In this document: positions 1-8,581 of the stretch, in pieces
How the letters are laid out: every line of letters starts with the position of its first letter
Numbering within the stretch: position 1 is the first letter of the stretch
Assembly: GCF_030324495.1 (NCBI RefSeq)
Contig: NZ_JACAGN010000003.1
Location: 62,001-126,000 of the forward strand
Source: Myroides sp. 1354
GTDB taxonomy: Bacteria > Bacteroidota > Bacteroidia > Flavobacteriales > Flavobacteriaceae
DNA length: 64,000 bases
Reading direction: 5' to 3'
The notes under the pieces: model-generated
The model's input: the letters and a program-made list of their open reading frames with translations, nothing else
What the model was told of the DNA's origin: nothing
Database searches by the model: none
Position numbers and translations under genes: made by a program

Positions 1-325
1 TAACTGCGGTACGCGCACCAATCCACAGGATATCGAAATCGTTTTGTAAACACAACTCAACATGTTCTGCAGTAGCTACCTCTGTAGCCAACAACAATCC
101 TGTTTCTTCTTTTACTTGTCTCATCCAATCCAAACCAATAGCTCCTACTCCCTCAAATCCTCCTGGTTTTGTTCTTGGCTTCCAAATTCCCGCTCGAAAT
201 ACCTTCACCTCTTTGGGCAAGGAGTGAGCAATTTGTAACAATTGTTCTGGTGTTTCGGCACTACAAGGTCCTGCAATTATTGCTGGAGCTTGCCCTTGAA
301 AAGCAGTTAACCAATCTTTACTCAT
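1..325 (-). CDS. 3-deoxy-7-phosphoheptulonate synthase (DAHP synthase), 5' part only
   Basis: Partial gene cut by the window edge: 108 codons read from ATG at 325 down to base 2. DAHP synthase condenses phosphoenolpyruvate and erythrose 4-phosphate, the first step of the shikimate pathway, in the cytoplasm. The visible part has the GPCSAE motif at residues 19-24, a KPRT segment and a GGFEGVG segment, which are typical of the type I beta / KDPG-aldolase-like family. In Bacteroidota this enzyme is commonly fused to a chorismate mutase domain at its C-terminus; that part, if present, lies outside the window. The family call is firm and the fusion is inferred. Confidence 0.9.
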   Translation of the reverse strand, partial: MSKDWLTAFQGQAPAIIAGPCSAETPEQLLQIAHSLPKEVKVFRAGIWKPRTKPGGFEGVGAIGLDWMRQVKEETGLLLATEVATAEHVELCLQNDFDILWIGARTAV

Positions 326-481
326 TTCTTACAATTTCATTTCCTGCAAATTTACGAGTTATATTCTATAAAATGGGATTTAATCCAAAATGATACCTAC
401 TCAACCTGAGATAACTTCCTTTTTGTTCTTTGTTTTTTATAATAATTAATACTTTTACTTTTCATCAAAAATTCAACCTTA

Positions 482-1324
482 ATGTCATTATTAACTTTCA
501 TCTTAATTATGTTTCTAGGTGCCTTTGCAGCTGGTTTTATCGGCTCATTATCAGGACTTGGAGGCGGTATTATTATAATTCCTTTACTTTCTGTTTTCCT
601 TGGTGTTGATATGCACTACGCTATTGGAACAGCACTTGTAGCCGTAATTGCGACTTCATCGGGTTCTGCATCTGCCTATGTAAGAGAAGGAATTACCAAT
701 ATGCGCTTGGGTATGTTTCTCGAAATTGCCACCACCATCGGCGCAGTAGTAGGCGCACTTCTCTCAACCAATGCCCCTACTTCTTTACTGGCTATTATTT
801 TTGGCGCTACTTTAATTTTTTCATCTTTGAATTCGATTCGCAAAAAAGAAGATCACCTCATCTTACCCGAACAAGGAAGTACACTGGCGAAGAAACTCAA
901 ACTATCAGGAAGCTATCCAACACCCGCTGGTGAAAAAGTACACTACAGCATGACTAATATCCTCGGTGGATTTAGTATGATGGGAGTTGCGGGTATGATG
1001 TCGGGCTTATTGGGAATTGGATCAGGGGCTTTTAAAGTAATTGCGATGGATACGATCATGAAGGTTCCCTTTAAGGTGTCTACCACCACCAGTAACTTTA
1101 TGATGGGGGTAACCGCTATTGCAAGTTCTGTCATCTATATTCAAAAAGGATATATTGAACCTTCCATCTGTATGCCTGTTATTATTGGTGTGCTTATTGG
1201 TTCTATGGTCGGTGCCAAAGTACTAATGAAAGCCAACACCAAAAAACTCAAATTGTTCTTTGCAGTGCTAATCTTCATCATTGCATTAAACATGATTTAC
1301 AACGGAATTACAGGAAAAATTTAA
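482..1324 (+). CDS. TauE/SafE family sulfite/organosulfonate-type exporter (DUF81)
   Basis: A 280-residue polytopic inner-membrane protein. It starts with a hydrophobic segment containing the glycine-rich GSLSGLGGG stretch (about residues 21-29). A second related glycine-rich repeat, GLLGIGSGAFK, lies near residues 175-185; this two-fold repeat is characteristic of the TauE/SafE family. Members move sulfite, sulfonates, sulfoacetate or other anions, and the substrate cannot be read from sequence. The next gene (DUF1634) starts 11 bases downstream, so the two are almost certainly cotranscribed and probably work together. Confidence 0.88.
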   Translation: MSLLTFILIMFLGAFAAGFIGSLSGLGGGIIIIPLLSVFLGVDMHYAIGTALVAVIATSSGSASAYVREGITNMRLGMFLEIATTIGAVVGALLSTNAPTSLLAIIFGATLIFSSLNSIRKKEDHLILPEQGSTLAKKLKLSGSYPTPAGEKVHYSMTNILGGFSMMGVAGMMSGLLGIGSGAFKVIAMDTIMKVPFKVSTTTSNFMMGVTAIASSVIYIQKGYIEPSICMPVIIGVLIGSMVGAKVLMKANTKKLKLFFAVLIFIIALNMIYNGITGKI

Positions 1325-1335
1325 AGCGACAAATT

Positions 1336-1725
1336 ATGAGTACAACTAAATTTACAGATAATCAACTGCAAAACATCATTGGAAATGTATTGCGTTATGG
1401 TGTATTATGTGCGTTAACCGTAACACTTCTTGGCGGTATTATTCTCCTTGCAAAAGACTCACAACAAATCGTTTCCTTTTCTACTTTTGTAGAAAAAGAC
1501 CAAAACCTATTTATCGTTTTTAAAACAATACTAGAAGGGGTAAAAGATTGGAATGGAGAATCGATTATTTTCTTGGGTATTTTGCTCTTATTTTTAACAC
1601 CTGCCTTGCGCTTACTGTTATCTTTATTTTCATTTATCTTAGAAAAAGACGCTTTGTATGTTGTGATTACCTTGATTGTAATTGCGGTAATCATTCTTAG
1701 TGTGTCTTTCGGATTTTCTCATTAA
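1336..1725 (+). CDS. DUF1634 membrane protein
   Basis: A 129-residue protein with three hydrophobic segments (about residues 20-40, 74-97 and 104-127). The first begins NVLRYGVLCALTVTLLGG, the pattern typical of DUF1634 proteins. This family is found next to TauE/SafE exporters in many genomes, and here it follows one by 11 bases. A role as accessory subunit of that exporter is an inference from the pairing. No catalytic motif is visible. The 3' end runs close to the gldA leader. Confidence 0.8.
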   Translation: MSTTKFTDNQLQNIIGNVLRYGVLCALTVTLLGGIILLAKDSQQIVSFSTFVEKDQNLFIVFKTILEGVKDWNGESIIFLGILLLFLTPALRLLLSLFSFILEKDALYVVITLIVIAVIILSVSFGFSH

Positions 1726-1762
1726 TTTACCTACATTTGTTTTTACTAACCTTCCAGTATAT

Positions 1763-2671
1763 ATGTCTATTAAAGTAGAAAACATTAGTAAATATTACGG
1801 CGAACAACAAGCGTTAAACGCCATCAGTTTTACCGTGCCCAAAGGGCAAATTGTCGGTTTCTTAGGTCCAAACGGAGCGGGAAAATCAACGCTGATGAAA
1901 ATACTAACGACCTTTATTCACAGTGACGAAGGAGTTGCCTATGTCAACGAATACAACGTGGCAACACAAGCAAAAAAAGTACAGCAATCTATTGGTTATT
2001 TACCCGAACACAATCCGCTGTACTTGGATATGTATGTCAGAGAGTATTTGCAATTCAATGCCTCTATCTATAAAACAAAAAAAGAACGCATTGACGAAGT
2101 GATTGCCTTAACGGGATTAACTCCTGAGGCGCATAAGAAGATTGGTCAACTATCCAAAGGATATCGCCAACGCGTAGGAATTGCAACGGCTTTGCTTCAC
2201 GATCCAGAAGTGTTAATCTTAGATGAACCCACCACAGGATTGGATCCCAATCAATTGGTTGAGATTCGAGAACTAATAAAAACCGTAGGGAAAGACAAAA
2301 CGGTTTTCCTTTCTACTCATATTATGCAGGAAGTGGAAGCCATCTGTGAACGTGTGATTATTATCAAAAAAGGACATATTGTTGCTGATCAGTTTTTACA
2401 TGAATTATTGGATAACCAAGAGGAACAAATTATTGCTGTTGAATTTGACTTCAAAATTGAGATTGAATTTGTCAACCGCATCCCTCATCTGATCAAAGCC
2501 AACCACGTACACGATACGCAATGGGAACTCGTTTTTCCTTCAGGACAAGATTATCGTGCTACAGTATATGATTTTGCACAACAGCAAGGCTTAAAAACCT
2601 TATCCCTTCAACCGAAGAACAAAAATTTAGAAAAGCTGTTTCACGAATTTACATCAACAGTAAATGAATAG
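1763..2671 (+). CDS. gldA: Gliding motility-associated ABC transporter ATP-binding protein GldA
   Basis: ABC ATPase of 302 residues from ATG 1763. An in-frame upstream start at 1700 would overlap the DUF1634 gene and add a non-conserved stretch, so it was not used. Walker A GPNGAGKST lies at residues 35-43. The signature region LSKGYRQRVG and Walker B VLILDEPTTGLDP follow in order. Length and sequence style (MSIKVENISKYYG start, YLPEHNPLY after the Q-loop region) fit GldA, which acts with the membrane proteins GldF and GldG in Flavobacterium gliding and type IX secretion. Neither partner is in this window. A generic ABC-2 ATPase is the alternative. Confidence 0.82.
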   Translation: MSIKVENISKYYGEQQALNAISFTVPKGQIVGFLGPNGAGKSTLMKILTTFIHSDEGVAYVNEYNVATQAKKVQQSIGYLPEHNPLYLDMYVREYLQFNASIYKTKKERIDEVIALTGLTPEAHKKIGQLSKGYRQRVGIATALLHDPEVLILDEPTTGLDPNQLVEIRELIKTVGKDKTVFLSTHIMQEVEAICERVIIIKKGHIVADQFLHELLDNQEEQIIAVEFDFKIEIEFVNRIPHLIKANHVHDTQWELVFPSGQDYRATVYDFAQQQGLKTLSLQPKNKNLEKLFHEFTSTVNE

Positions 2672-2677
2672 TAAAAC

Positions 2678-2705
2678 AAAAAAAGAGCCTTAGGCTCTTT
2701 TTTTG
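2678..2705. terminator. Bidirectional intrinsic terminator
   Basis: The stem pairs AAAGAGCC with GGCTCTTT around a TTA loop, with A-run and T-run flanks on both sides. It sits between the convergent gldA and deoxynucleoside kinase genes, so it can serve both. Confidence 0.85.
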
Positions 2706-2712
2706 TTTCTAT

Positions 2713-3327
2713 CTAAAATAATCCGTTGATTTCCGCATCAATCTTATCAATGATTAAACCTAAATCTCCTGGTTTATCCACAAAATCTAAACTATCTACA
2801 TCGATGACGAGCAATTTTCCTTTGTCATAACCTTTGATCCAATTTTCATAACGATCATTCAATCCACTTAAGTATTCAATCGAAATTGAATTTTCATACT
2901 CTCTCCCTCTTTTGTGAATCTGTCCCACTAAATTAGGCACACTACTTCTCAAGTAAATCAACAAGTCTGGTGCTGCCACCAAGTCTTGCATTAAGTCAAA
3001 AAGAGTAGAATAATTCTTAAAGTCTCGATTAGACATCAAGCCCATTGCATGCAAGTTCGGAGCAAAAATATGAGCATCCTCATAGATCGTTCGATCTTGA
3101 ATAATTGTTTTTCCACTTTGTCTAATTTGAAGCACTTGGCGAAAACGACTATTCAAAAAATATACTTGTAAGTTAAATGACCATCGATCCATTTGGTGAT
3201 AGAAATCATCTAAATATGGATTATCAACCACATCTTCATAATGTGCTTCCCATCCATAGTGTTTGGCTAATAAGTCTGTTAGTGTTGTTTTTCCCGCTCC
3301 AATATTTCCAGCAATCGCTATGTGCAT
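2713..3327 (-). CDS. Deoxynucleoside kinase (dNK family)
   Basis: A 204-residue kinase that phosphorylates deoxynucleosides with ATP in nucleotide salvage. The P-loop GNIGAGKT is at residues 7-14. The DRTIYED segment carries the conserved DR motif, and KRGREYE supplies lid arginines. Its start codon overlaps the stop of the upstream gene in a TAATG arrangement (ATG 3325-3327), implying translational coupling. It is the last gene of a minus-strand run that includes folA and thyA, so the block handles dTMP and deoxynucleotide supply. A second kinase domain of the same family is fused to FolK at 57669. Substrate preference is not evident. Confidence 0.88.
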   Translation of the reverse strand: MHIAIAGNIGAGKTTLTDLLAKHYGWEAHYEDVVDNPYLDDFYHQMDRWSFNLQVYFLNSRFRQVLQIRQSGKTIIQDRTIYEDAHIFAPNLHAMGLMSNRDFKNYSTLFDLMQDLVAAPDLLIYLRSSVPNLVGQIHKRGREYENSISIEYLSGLNDRYENWIKGYDKGKLLVIDVDSLDFVDKPGDLGLIIDKIDAEINGLF

Positions 3328-4121
3328 TACGGTAATTTTATTTGATAATTATTTATTTTTTGCTCGGTAAAAATACTCAATTTTTGAGTGTTATAAAAGA
3401 AGCCCAAAATGCTTTTTACATCAATTGCAATTTCCAAAACCTTATTCTTCTCCATATCAACGTAGTACAGTTTATTTAGATGCGAATAAAATACTTGTTT
3501 ATTATTTACAATTTGAAGCTGATCATAATCCGAAGGCAAAGTATAGTTCAATACTTCATTGCCATAGATATCAATTCCCTTGATTTGATTCGTTGTAGTA
3601 ACGCGATACAAATAATTTAGATTGGATTGATACGTCTTAATCTGATCTTCTTTAATGGTATAGATATTGCGTACTTCTAGGGTACTCATATTATAGCGCA
3701 AGACACTTTGATTGGCTTGATTGACAATCCATAAATTCTTTTGCGTGCTTGTACCTACATAAGCCGGATCCATGGCAGAAAATCGCCCCGTCAAATCAAT
3801 GGTATTTAACAAAGCTAATTCTTTACTCAATAAAACAATCGAATTAAAGTCACTGTAAAACAACAACGGGAACTGTGAATTAATTAAATCCACCATTTTT
3901 AACGTTCCTAATTTAGGTAAGCTAAAATGAGCCGTACTGTATTTGCTTCGTTTGCGCAAGATATTCTCTTCTTTTGTAAAAGTGTTGTCAAAAATATCTT
4001 TACTGAGAAAAACCTCTTTTTCTTTGAGGTTTTCACTGTTTAAATACTGCGCTTGCAAAGACTCTTGTGCCTGTGTAGAAAAACTGCAACAAAGAATCAA
4101 AAAAGCGAATAACTTCTTCAT
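3327..4121 (-). CDS. Secreted hypothetical protein, possible beta-propeller fold
   Basis: A 264-residue protein with a clear N-terminal signal peptide (MKKLFAFLILCCSFSTQAQ). The rest has repeating short strand-like segments, such as LWIVNQANQSVLRYN and LYYVDMEKNKV, that suggest a small propeller-like fold. I cannot name a family. It lies 2 bases from folA on one side and overlaps the deoxynucleoside kinase start by one base on the other, so it is inside the folate/nucleotide operon. A periplasmic protein placed between two cytoplasmic nucleotide enzymes suggests operon conservation rather than a shared pathway. No catalytic residues are recognisable. Confidence 0.7.
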   Translation of the reverse strand: MKKLFAFLILCCSFSTQAQESLQAQYLNSENLKEKEVFLSKDIFDNTFTKEENILRKRSKYSTAHFSLPKLGTLKMVDLINSQFPLLFYSDFNSIVLLSKELALLNTIDLTGRFSAMDPAYVGTSTQKNLWIVNQANQSVLRYNMSTLEVRNIYTIKEDQIKTYQSNLNYLYRVTTTNQIKGIDIYGNEVLNYTLPSDYDQLQIVNNKQVFYSHLNKLYYVDMEKNKVLEIAIDVKSILGFFYNTQKLSIFTEQKINNYQIKLP

Positions 4122-4123
4122 AT

Positions 4124-4609
4124 CTACTTTCGAATATACGTTTGAAAAGTAAAAGCATAGGCATGTCGTTCATCTTGTGGATGATAACTCTCTTTCACCA
4201 ATTGCCATTCGGTAGTTGAGAATTCAGGAAAAAACGCATCCCCATCAAAAGAGGCATGAATTTGAGTTAATTCTAATTGATCTGCGTGTTCCAAAGCTTG
4301 GTGATAGATTTCTCCTCCTCCAATAACAAAGACTTCCTCTTCGTTTTGAGTCAGTGTTAATGCCTCACGTAAACTATGAACAACGATGCAATTTTCAGGA
4401 ACAGCATAATCCTGTTGTCTCGTAATAATTACATGCGTTCGATTAGGTAATGGTTTAGGAAAAGACTCAAATGTTTTACGTCCCATAATAATATAATGAT
4501 GAGAAGTTAGTGTTTTAAAATGTTTGAAATCATCGGGTAAATGCCAAATGATAGCGTTGTCTTTTCCCAATACCCTATTTTCAGCAATTGCTGCTATTAA
4601 AGTAATCAT
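4124..4609 (-). CDS. folA: Dihydrofolate reductase
   Basis: A 161-residue enzyme that reduces dihydrofolate to tetrahydrofolate with NADPH, regenerating the cofactor used up by thymidylate synthase. The family pattern is clear: IAAIAENRVLGKDNAIIWHLPDD with the acidic catalytic residue in LPDD, then IIMGRKTFES for the NADPH-binding region and VIGGGEIY near residue 116. Length matches bacterial DHFRs. It is followed closely on the minus strand by the secreted hypothetical gene (2-base gap) and preceded by the 2TM gene (3-base gap), with thyA further upstream, so dTMP synthesis and folate recycling are coexpressed. Confidence 0.96.
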   Translation of the reverse strand: MITLIAAIAENRVLGKDNAIIWHLPDDFKHFKTLTSHHYIIMGRKTFESFPKPLPNRTHVIITRQQDYAVPENCIVVHSLREALTLTQNEEEVFVIGGGEIYHQALEHADQLELTQIHASFDGDAFFPEFSTTEWQLVKESYHPQDERHAYAFTFQTYIRK

Positions 4610-4612
4610 TAT

Positions 4613-4993
4613 TTACTGTTTTGAATCGTCGTGATTTAAATCGCGTTTTACATCAACCAAAGGAAAATCTTTTTCCACCTTAGCGCGTAACTGCTTAATT
4701 TTTTCTTGTTGTATACCGATTAATCGTTCAATTTCTCGCTCTTGCCATGCAGGTCCCATAAAGCGATTAATCACCAATACGTTAATCACGTGAAACAAGA
4801 GCAATAACGCCCAAGCTCCTACGGCATAGGTCCACCATACACCAACGATTTGTGGGTCTTTAACCCACATATTTATGCCGTAAAGTACGATAGATCCCAA
4901 AAGAAAAACAACAAAGTGGAACAACAACATTCTGCGTTGTTTAATTCGATTCTTTGCGTATTCGTACTGTTTAATTGCTTCCGTTTTTTCCAT
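4613..4993 (-). CDS. 2TM domain-containing protein
   Basis: A 126-residue protein with two hydrophobic helices (about residues 22-43 and 52-76) and hydrophilic ends. The N-terminal AIKQYEYAKNRIKQRR segment and the later ERLIGIQQEKIKQLRAKVEK helix match the Bacteroidota 2TM domain family. The function of the family is unknown. In histidine kinases the same module precedes a LytS-type kinase domain, which is absent here. It lies between thyA and folA in one run, with gaps of 18 and 3 bases. Confidence 0.75.
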   Translation of the reverse strand: MEKTEAIKQYEYAKNRIKQRRMLLFHFVVFLLGSIVLYGINMWVKDPQIVGVWWTYAVGAWALLLLFHVINVLVINRFMGPAWQEREIERLIGIQQEKIKQLRAKVEKDFPLVDVKRDLNHDDSKQ

Positions 4994-5011
4994 AGCATTT
5001 TTGGATTAGAA

Positions 5012-5836
5012 TTATACAGATACTTTACCTTTTATTGCAGGATGAGAAACATAATCTTCTAACGTAAAATCCTCATAGGTAAAGCTAAAAATATCTTTTA
5101 CTGCTGGATTAATCTTCATTTTTGGCAACGCATAAGGTTCTCTACTTAATTGTAGGTTGACTTGTTCAATATGGTTGTTGTAAATATGTACATCTCCAAA
5201 TGTATGAACAAAATCACCTACTGCTAAATCGCATACTTGAGCAACCATCATGGTCAACAATGCATAAGAAGCAATATTAAAAGGCACTCCTAAGAAAACA
5301 TCTGCGCTGCGTTGATACAGTTGGCAAGATAATTTTCCTTCCGCTACATAGAATTGAAAAAAGGAATGACAAGGAGGTAAAGCAGCTTTATTATTCGCTA
5401 CATTTTCAGCAAAGGAAACACTAGTGTCAGGTAGTACACTTGGATTCCATGCAGAGACCATAATACGTCTACTATCTGGATTATTCTTTAAAGTATCAAT
5501 TACTTCTTTAATTTGATCAATCCCCTCACCGTTCCAATTGCGCCATTGATACCCATATACAGGACCTAAATCTCCATTTTCATCAGCCCATTCATCCCAA
5601 ATGCGAACGCCATGTTCTTTTAAATAAGCGATGTTTGTCTCTCCTTTTAAAAACCATAAAAGTTCGTGAATGATGGATTTTAGGTGTACTTTCTTCGTTG
5701 TTACCAATGGAAAACCTTCTGCCAAATCAAAGCGCATTTGATGGCCAAAGATACTTTTGGTTCCCGTTCCAGTACGATCTCCCTTTTGTATACCTTTATC
5801 TAAAACTTCTTGTACTAAATTTAAATATTGTTTCAT
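5012..5836 (-). CDS. thyA: Thymidylate synthase
   Basis: A 274-residue enzyme converting dUMP to dTMP with methylene-tetrahydrofolate. The catalytic cysteine is C156 in [12 protein letters not shown]. Other hallmarks are the DRTGTGT start region, the QWRNW segment, [12 protein letters not shown] and the [10 protein letters not shown] block. The stretch between SAWNP and LPPCH (about residues 141-155) is longer than in E. coli ThyA, where WNVGELDKMALAPCH is compact. This is a modest insertion I believe is common in Flavobacteria. It heads the thyA-2TM-folA run and has an unusually good Shine-Dalgarno sequence. Confidence 0.96.
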   Translation of the reverse strand: MKQYLNLVQEVLDKGIQKGDRTGTGTKSIFGHQMRFDLAEGFPLVTTKKVHLKSIIHELLWFLKGETNIAYLKEHGVRIWDEWADENGDLGPVYGYQWRNWNGEGIDQIKEVIDTLKNNPDSRRIMVSAWNPSVLPDTSVSFAENVANNKAALPPCHSFFQFYVAEGKLSCQLYQRSADVFLGVPFNIASYALLTMMVAQVCDLAVGDFVHTFGDVHIYNNHIEQVNLQLSREPYALPKMKINPAVKDIFSFTYEDFTLEDYVSHPAIKGKVSV

Positions 5837-5848
5837 GCTATCCCTCCT
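5837..5848 (-). promoter_or_regulatory. Strong Shine-Dalgarno sequence for thyA
   Basis: On the minus strand AGGAGGG (bases 5848 to 5842) lies five bases before the thyA ATG. Most other genes here lack such a purine tract, as expected for Bacteroidota, where canonical ribosome binding sites are rare. Confidence 0.6.
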
Positions 5849-5856
5849 ATTATTAA

Positions 5857-6471
5857 CTATGATCGCTTACTAATTTCATCTCTAATTCTCGCTGCTGTTT
5901 CGTAATCTTCATTACCAATCGCTTCGTTCAATAATCGCTGTAAATCTTGTAATCCGTATTTACTAAAGCCTTTTCCTTCAATATCGAGTTCTAGGAATTG
6001 TTCCACTTGACTCGCGATATCATCATCAGCCTGGTCTTCTTCCTCAATTTCAGGACTTCCATTCAAAATAATTCCAGCTTTATTCATAATATCAGGATAA
6101 GTATAAATAGGGGCAAAAAAGCGAATAGCCAAAGCAATAGCATCTGATGTACGAGCATCCATTACTTCTTCAATGCCATTTTTTTCCCAAACTAAACTCG
6201 AAAAGAACACGCCATCCACTAATTTGTGAACGATCACATGTTTAAGTTGAATATCGAATGTATCGGCAAAACTTTTAAATAAATCATGGGTTAAAGGTCT
6301 TGGAGGTCTAATTTCTTCTTCAATAGCGATGGCAATAGCCTGTGCTTCAAAAGCTCCAATAACAATAGGCAATTTTCGATCCCCATGCTCTTCATCTAAG
6401 ATTAAGGCATAAGCCCCATTTTGAGAATGGCTATATGAAATTCCTTTAACTGTCAGCTTAATCAAATTCAT
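5857..6471 (-). CDS. Bifunctional nuclease family protein (DUF151 plus UVR motif)
   Basis: A 204-residue protein. Residues 1 to about 140 form a DUF151 / bifunctional nuclease domain, with [14 protein letters not shown] and the downstream [11 protein letters not shown] typical of the family. Residues about 168-204 form a UvrB/UvrC-like helical hairpin ([24 protein letters not shown]). An acidic linker ([11 protein letters not shown]) joins them. DUF151 proteins have reported DNase/RNase activity in plants and Thermotoga; the cellular role in Bacteroidota is unknown. It ends 20 bases before the thyA start on the same strand and could share its transcript. Confidence 0.85.
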   Translation of the reverse strand: MNLIKLTVKGISYSHSQNGAYALILDEEHGDRKLPIVIGAFEAQAIAIAIEEEIRPPRPLTHDLFKSFADTFDIQLKHVIVHKLVDGVFFSSLVWEKNGIEEVMDARTSDAIALAIRFFAPIYTYPDIMNKAGIILNGSPEIEEEDQADDDIASQVEQFLELDIEGKGFSKYGLQDLQRLLNEAIGNEDYETAARIRDEISKRS

Positions 6472-6494
6472 AATTTTCTATATAAAAACAAAAA

Positions 6495-6541
6495 ACAGTA
6501 ACTAAATCAAAGATAAACAATCTTTAGATTTTAGTTACTGT
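6495..6541 (-). terminator. Intrinsic terminator after etfBA
   Basis: A long hairpin with outer stem ACAGTAACTAAA paired to TTTAGTTACTGT and an inner stem around the AAAC loop. On the minus strand it is followed by a T-rich run. It lies 33 bases past the etfA stop. Confidence 0.7.
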
Positions 6542-6573
6542 CTTGGTAAATTATCTAAATCAAAAAATACTGA

Positions 6574-7542
6574 TTAGGCGTTTTTCGCTTTGAATTCTTT
6601 TAATTTCTCAACTAATTGAGGTAACACTTGGAAAGCATCTCCAACGATTCCGTAGTCTGCTACTTTAAAGAAAGGAGCTTCAGGATCTGTGTTGATTACT
6701 ACTTTTACTTTGGATGAGTTAACCCCTGCAATGTGTTGAATAGCTCCAGAAATACCTACAGCGATATAAAGGTTTGCCGCTACTGGTTTTCCTGTTTGAC
6801 CAACGTGTTCTTCGTGTGATCTCCATCCCACATCCGATACGGGTTTAGAACAAGCTAAAGCAGCTCCTAATACTTCTGCTAAATCTTCCAACATTCCCCA
6901 GTTTTCAGGTCCTTTCATACCACGTCCACCAGAAACAACGATATCTGCATCAGCAATAGTTACTTTTCCAGATACTTTCTCTACACCTTCAACTTTTAAG
7001 CTGAAATCAGCATCGTTTAAGCTTGGAGCGAAATCCTCAGCAGCTGCAGCTCCTGAAGCCTCTACTAATCCGAATGAATTTTTCCCCAAAGCGATTACTT
7101 TTACATCTGAAGTAATTTCAGTGAAGTTAAATGCTTTGTTTGAGAAACCTGTTCTTTTCACCACAAATGGAGCAGTGCTTTCAGGTAATGCGATTACGTT
7201 TGATGCAAAACCTGCATTTAATCCAATTGCAACTGCCGGAGCAGCGTATAAACTGTCTGTTGAAGAAGATAAAACGATCAATTTAGCACCTTCTTTTTGA
7301 GCTGCTTGTTTGATCACATCTGCATAGGCTTTTGCATTGAATGTATTTAATTTATCACTTGATACTTTTAATACTTTATCAACACCATATTTCCCTAATT
7401 CGCTTACATCAGCAGCATTAACCGTTACAGCAGTAACTGTTGTACCCATTGATTCTGCTACTTTCTTTGCATAAGAAGCTAATTCTAATGCAACTTTTTT
7501 AAATTTTCCTTCTGCTGATTCAGCATATATTAAAACTGACAT
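6574..7542 (-). CDS. etfA: Electron transfer flavoprotein subunit alpha
   Basis: A 322-residue subunit that carries FAD and passes electrons from acyl-CoA dehydrogenases to the quinone pool via ETF dehydrogenase. The C-terminal FAD-binding half is clear: GRGMKGPENW, then SDVGWRSHEEHVGQTGK, AVGISGAIQH and VINTDPEAPFFKVADYGIVGD. The N-terminal half has the usual nucleotide-binding-like fold. It follows etfB by 31 bases on the minus strand and the pair forms the heterodimer. Length is normal. Confidence 0.95.
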   Translation of the reverse strand: MSVLIYAESAEGKFKKVALELASYAKKVAESMGTTVTAVTVNAADVSELGKYGVDKVLKVSSDKLNTFNAKAYADVIKQAAQKEGAKLIVLSSSTDSLYAAPAVAIGLNAGFASNVIALPESTAPFVVKRTGFSNKAFNFTEITSDVKVIALGKNSFGLVEASGAAAAEDFAPSLNDADFSLKVEGVEKVSGKVTIADADIVVSGGRGMKGPENWGMLEDLAEVLGAALACSKPVSDVGWRSHEEHVGQTGKPVAANLYIAVGISGAIQHIAGVNSSKVKVVINTDPEAPFFKVADYGIVGDAFQVLPQLVEKLKEFKAKNA

Positions 7543-7573
7543 ACTTTTTCTTTTTAAGGTTAAAACTACTAGA

Positions 7574-8320
7574 TTAGATAACTTTTGCTTCGTTGTGCAA
7601 TAAGTTGATTAACTCATCTAAGTTATCTGGAGCAATCATTTTACAAGCTGATTTCGCAGCTGGTTTTTCAAATTTTACTGCTTTTGTTGCAGCCTCAACT
7701 CCTACTGGTTCAAGAACCGTTAATGCTTTTGTTCTAGCAGCCATAATTCCACGCATATTTGGAATGCGTAAATCTTTCTCGTCTACCAAACCTTTTTGCC
7801 CTCCAATAACGATTGGCAATTTTCCTGATATTGTTTCTTTTCCTCCATCAATCTGACGAATTGCTTTTACTGCTGTTCCGTCCACTTCCATTCCCTCACA
7901 TGAGTTGATGAAGTCATAACCTAAGATAGCAGCTAACATACCTGGAACCATTCCTCCATTGTAATCCAAAGATTCTTTTCCAGCTAATACTAAATCATAT
8001 CCACCATTTTTCACTACTTCAGCCAATTGCTTTGCAACGAATAATCCATCTGTAGGCACAGCGTTTACACGGATTGCTTCATCAGCTCCAATAGCCAATG
8101 CTTTTCTCAATGTAGGTTCTGTGTCAGCTCCTCCAACATTCACTACAGTTACTGTAGCTCCTTGTTTTTCTTTAAACCAAATGGCGCGTGTTAATGCATA
8201 CTCATCGTTAGCATTAATCACAAATTGCACTCCATTTGTATCAAACTCAGCATCACCATTCGTGAAATTGATTTTTGATGTAGTATCAGGCACATGGCTG
8301 ATGCAAACTAATATCTTCAT
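7574..8320 (-). CDS. etfB: Electron transfer flavoprotein subunit beta
   Basis: A 248-residue beta subunit, which binds AMP and docks with partner dehydrogenases. It starts MKILVCISHVPDTTSKINF, the typical EtfB opening, and contains DLVLAGKESLDYNGGMVPGM in the region that includes the adenine-binding and recognition segments. Its order on the minus strand, beta then alpha, is standard. The 260 bases upstream (8321-8581) hold no gene and presumably the promoter, but I could not place a convincing -33/-7 pair there. Confidence 0.95.
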   Translation of the reverse strand: MKILVCISHVPDTTSKINFTNGDAEFDTNGVQFVINANDEYALTRAIWFKEKQGATVTVVNVGGADTEPTLRKALAIGADEAIRVNAVPTDGLFVAKQLAEVVKNGGYDLVLAGKESLDYNGGMVPGMLAAILGYDFINSCEGMEVDGTAVKAIRQIDGGKETISGKLPIVIGGQKGLVDEKDLRIPNMRGIMAARTKALTVLEPVGVEAATKAVKFEKPAAKSACKMIAPDNLDELINLLHNEAKVI

Positions 8321-8581
8321 TATTATTATAGTTTTTTGTTTTACAATATTACTTGCGAACGAAAATAAGAATTAATTTCGAACTTTTTACTATGCAAGCA
8401 TACTAATTTAGTTTGAATTAACCAAATAATATTTACTAAATCACACAATTAGTCATAATCTTTCCCTTGATTTTGTCCTTCAAATATTCATTCCTTCAAA
8501 CAAAAGACAAAAAATTAAAAAGTTTGTAATTTAATTAGAACTGGATAAAAATAATTTCCATCAGGGAAAGACAGCGAAAGA

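Noticed and set aside
1700..1762. Upstream start for gldA
   Set aside because: It would overlap the DUF1634 gene and add residues not seen in the family; ATG 1763 fits the conserved opening.
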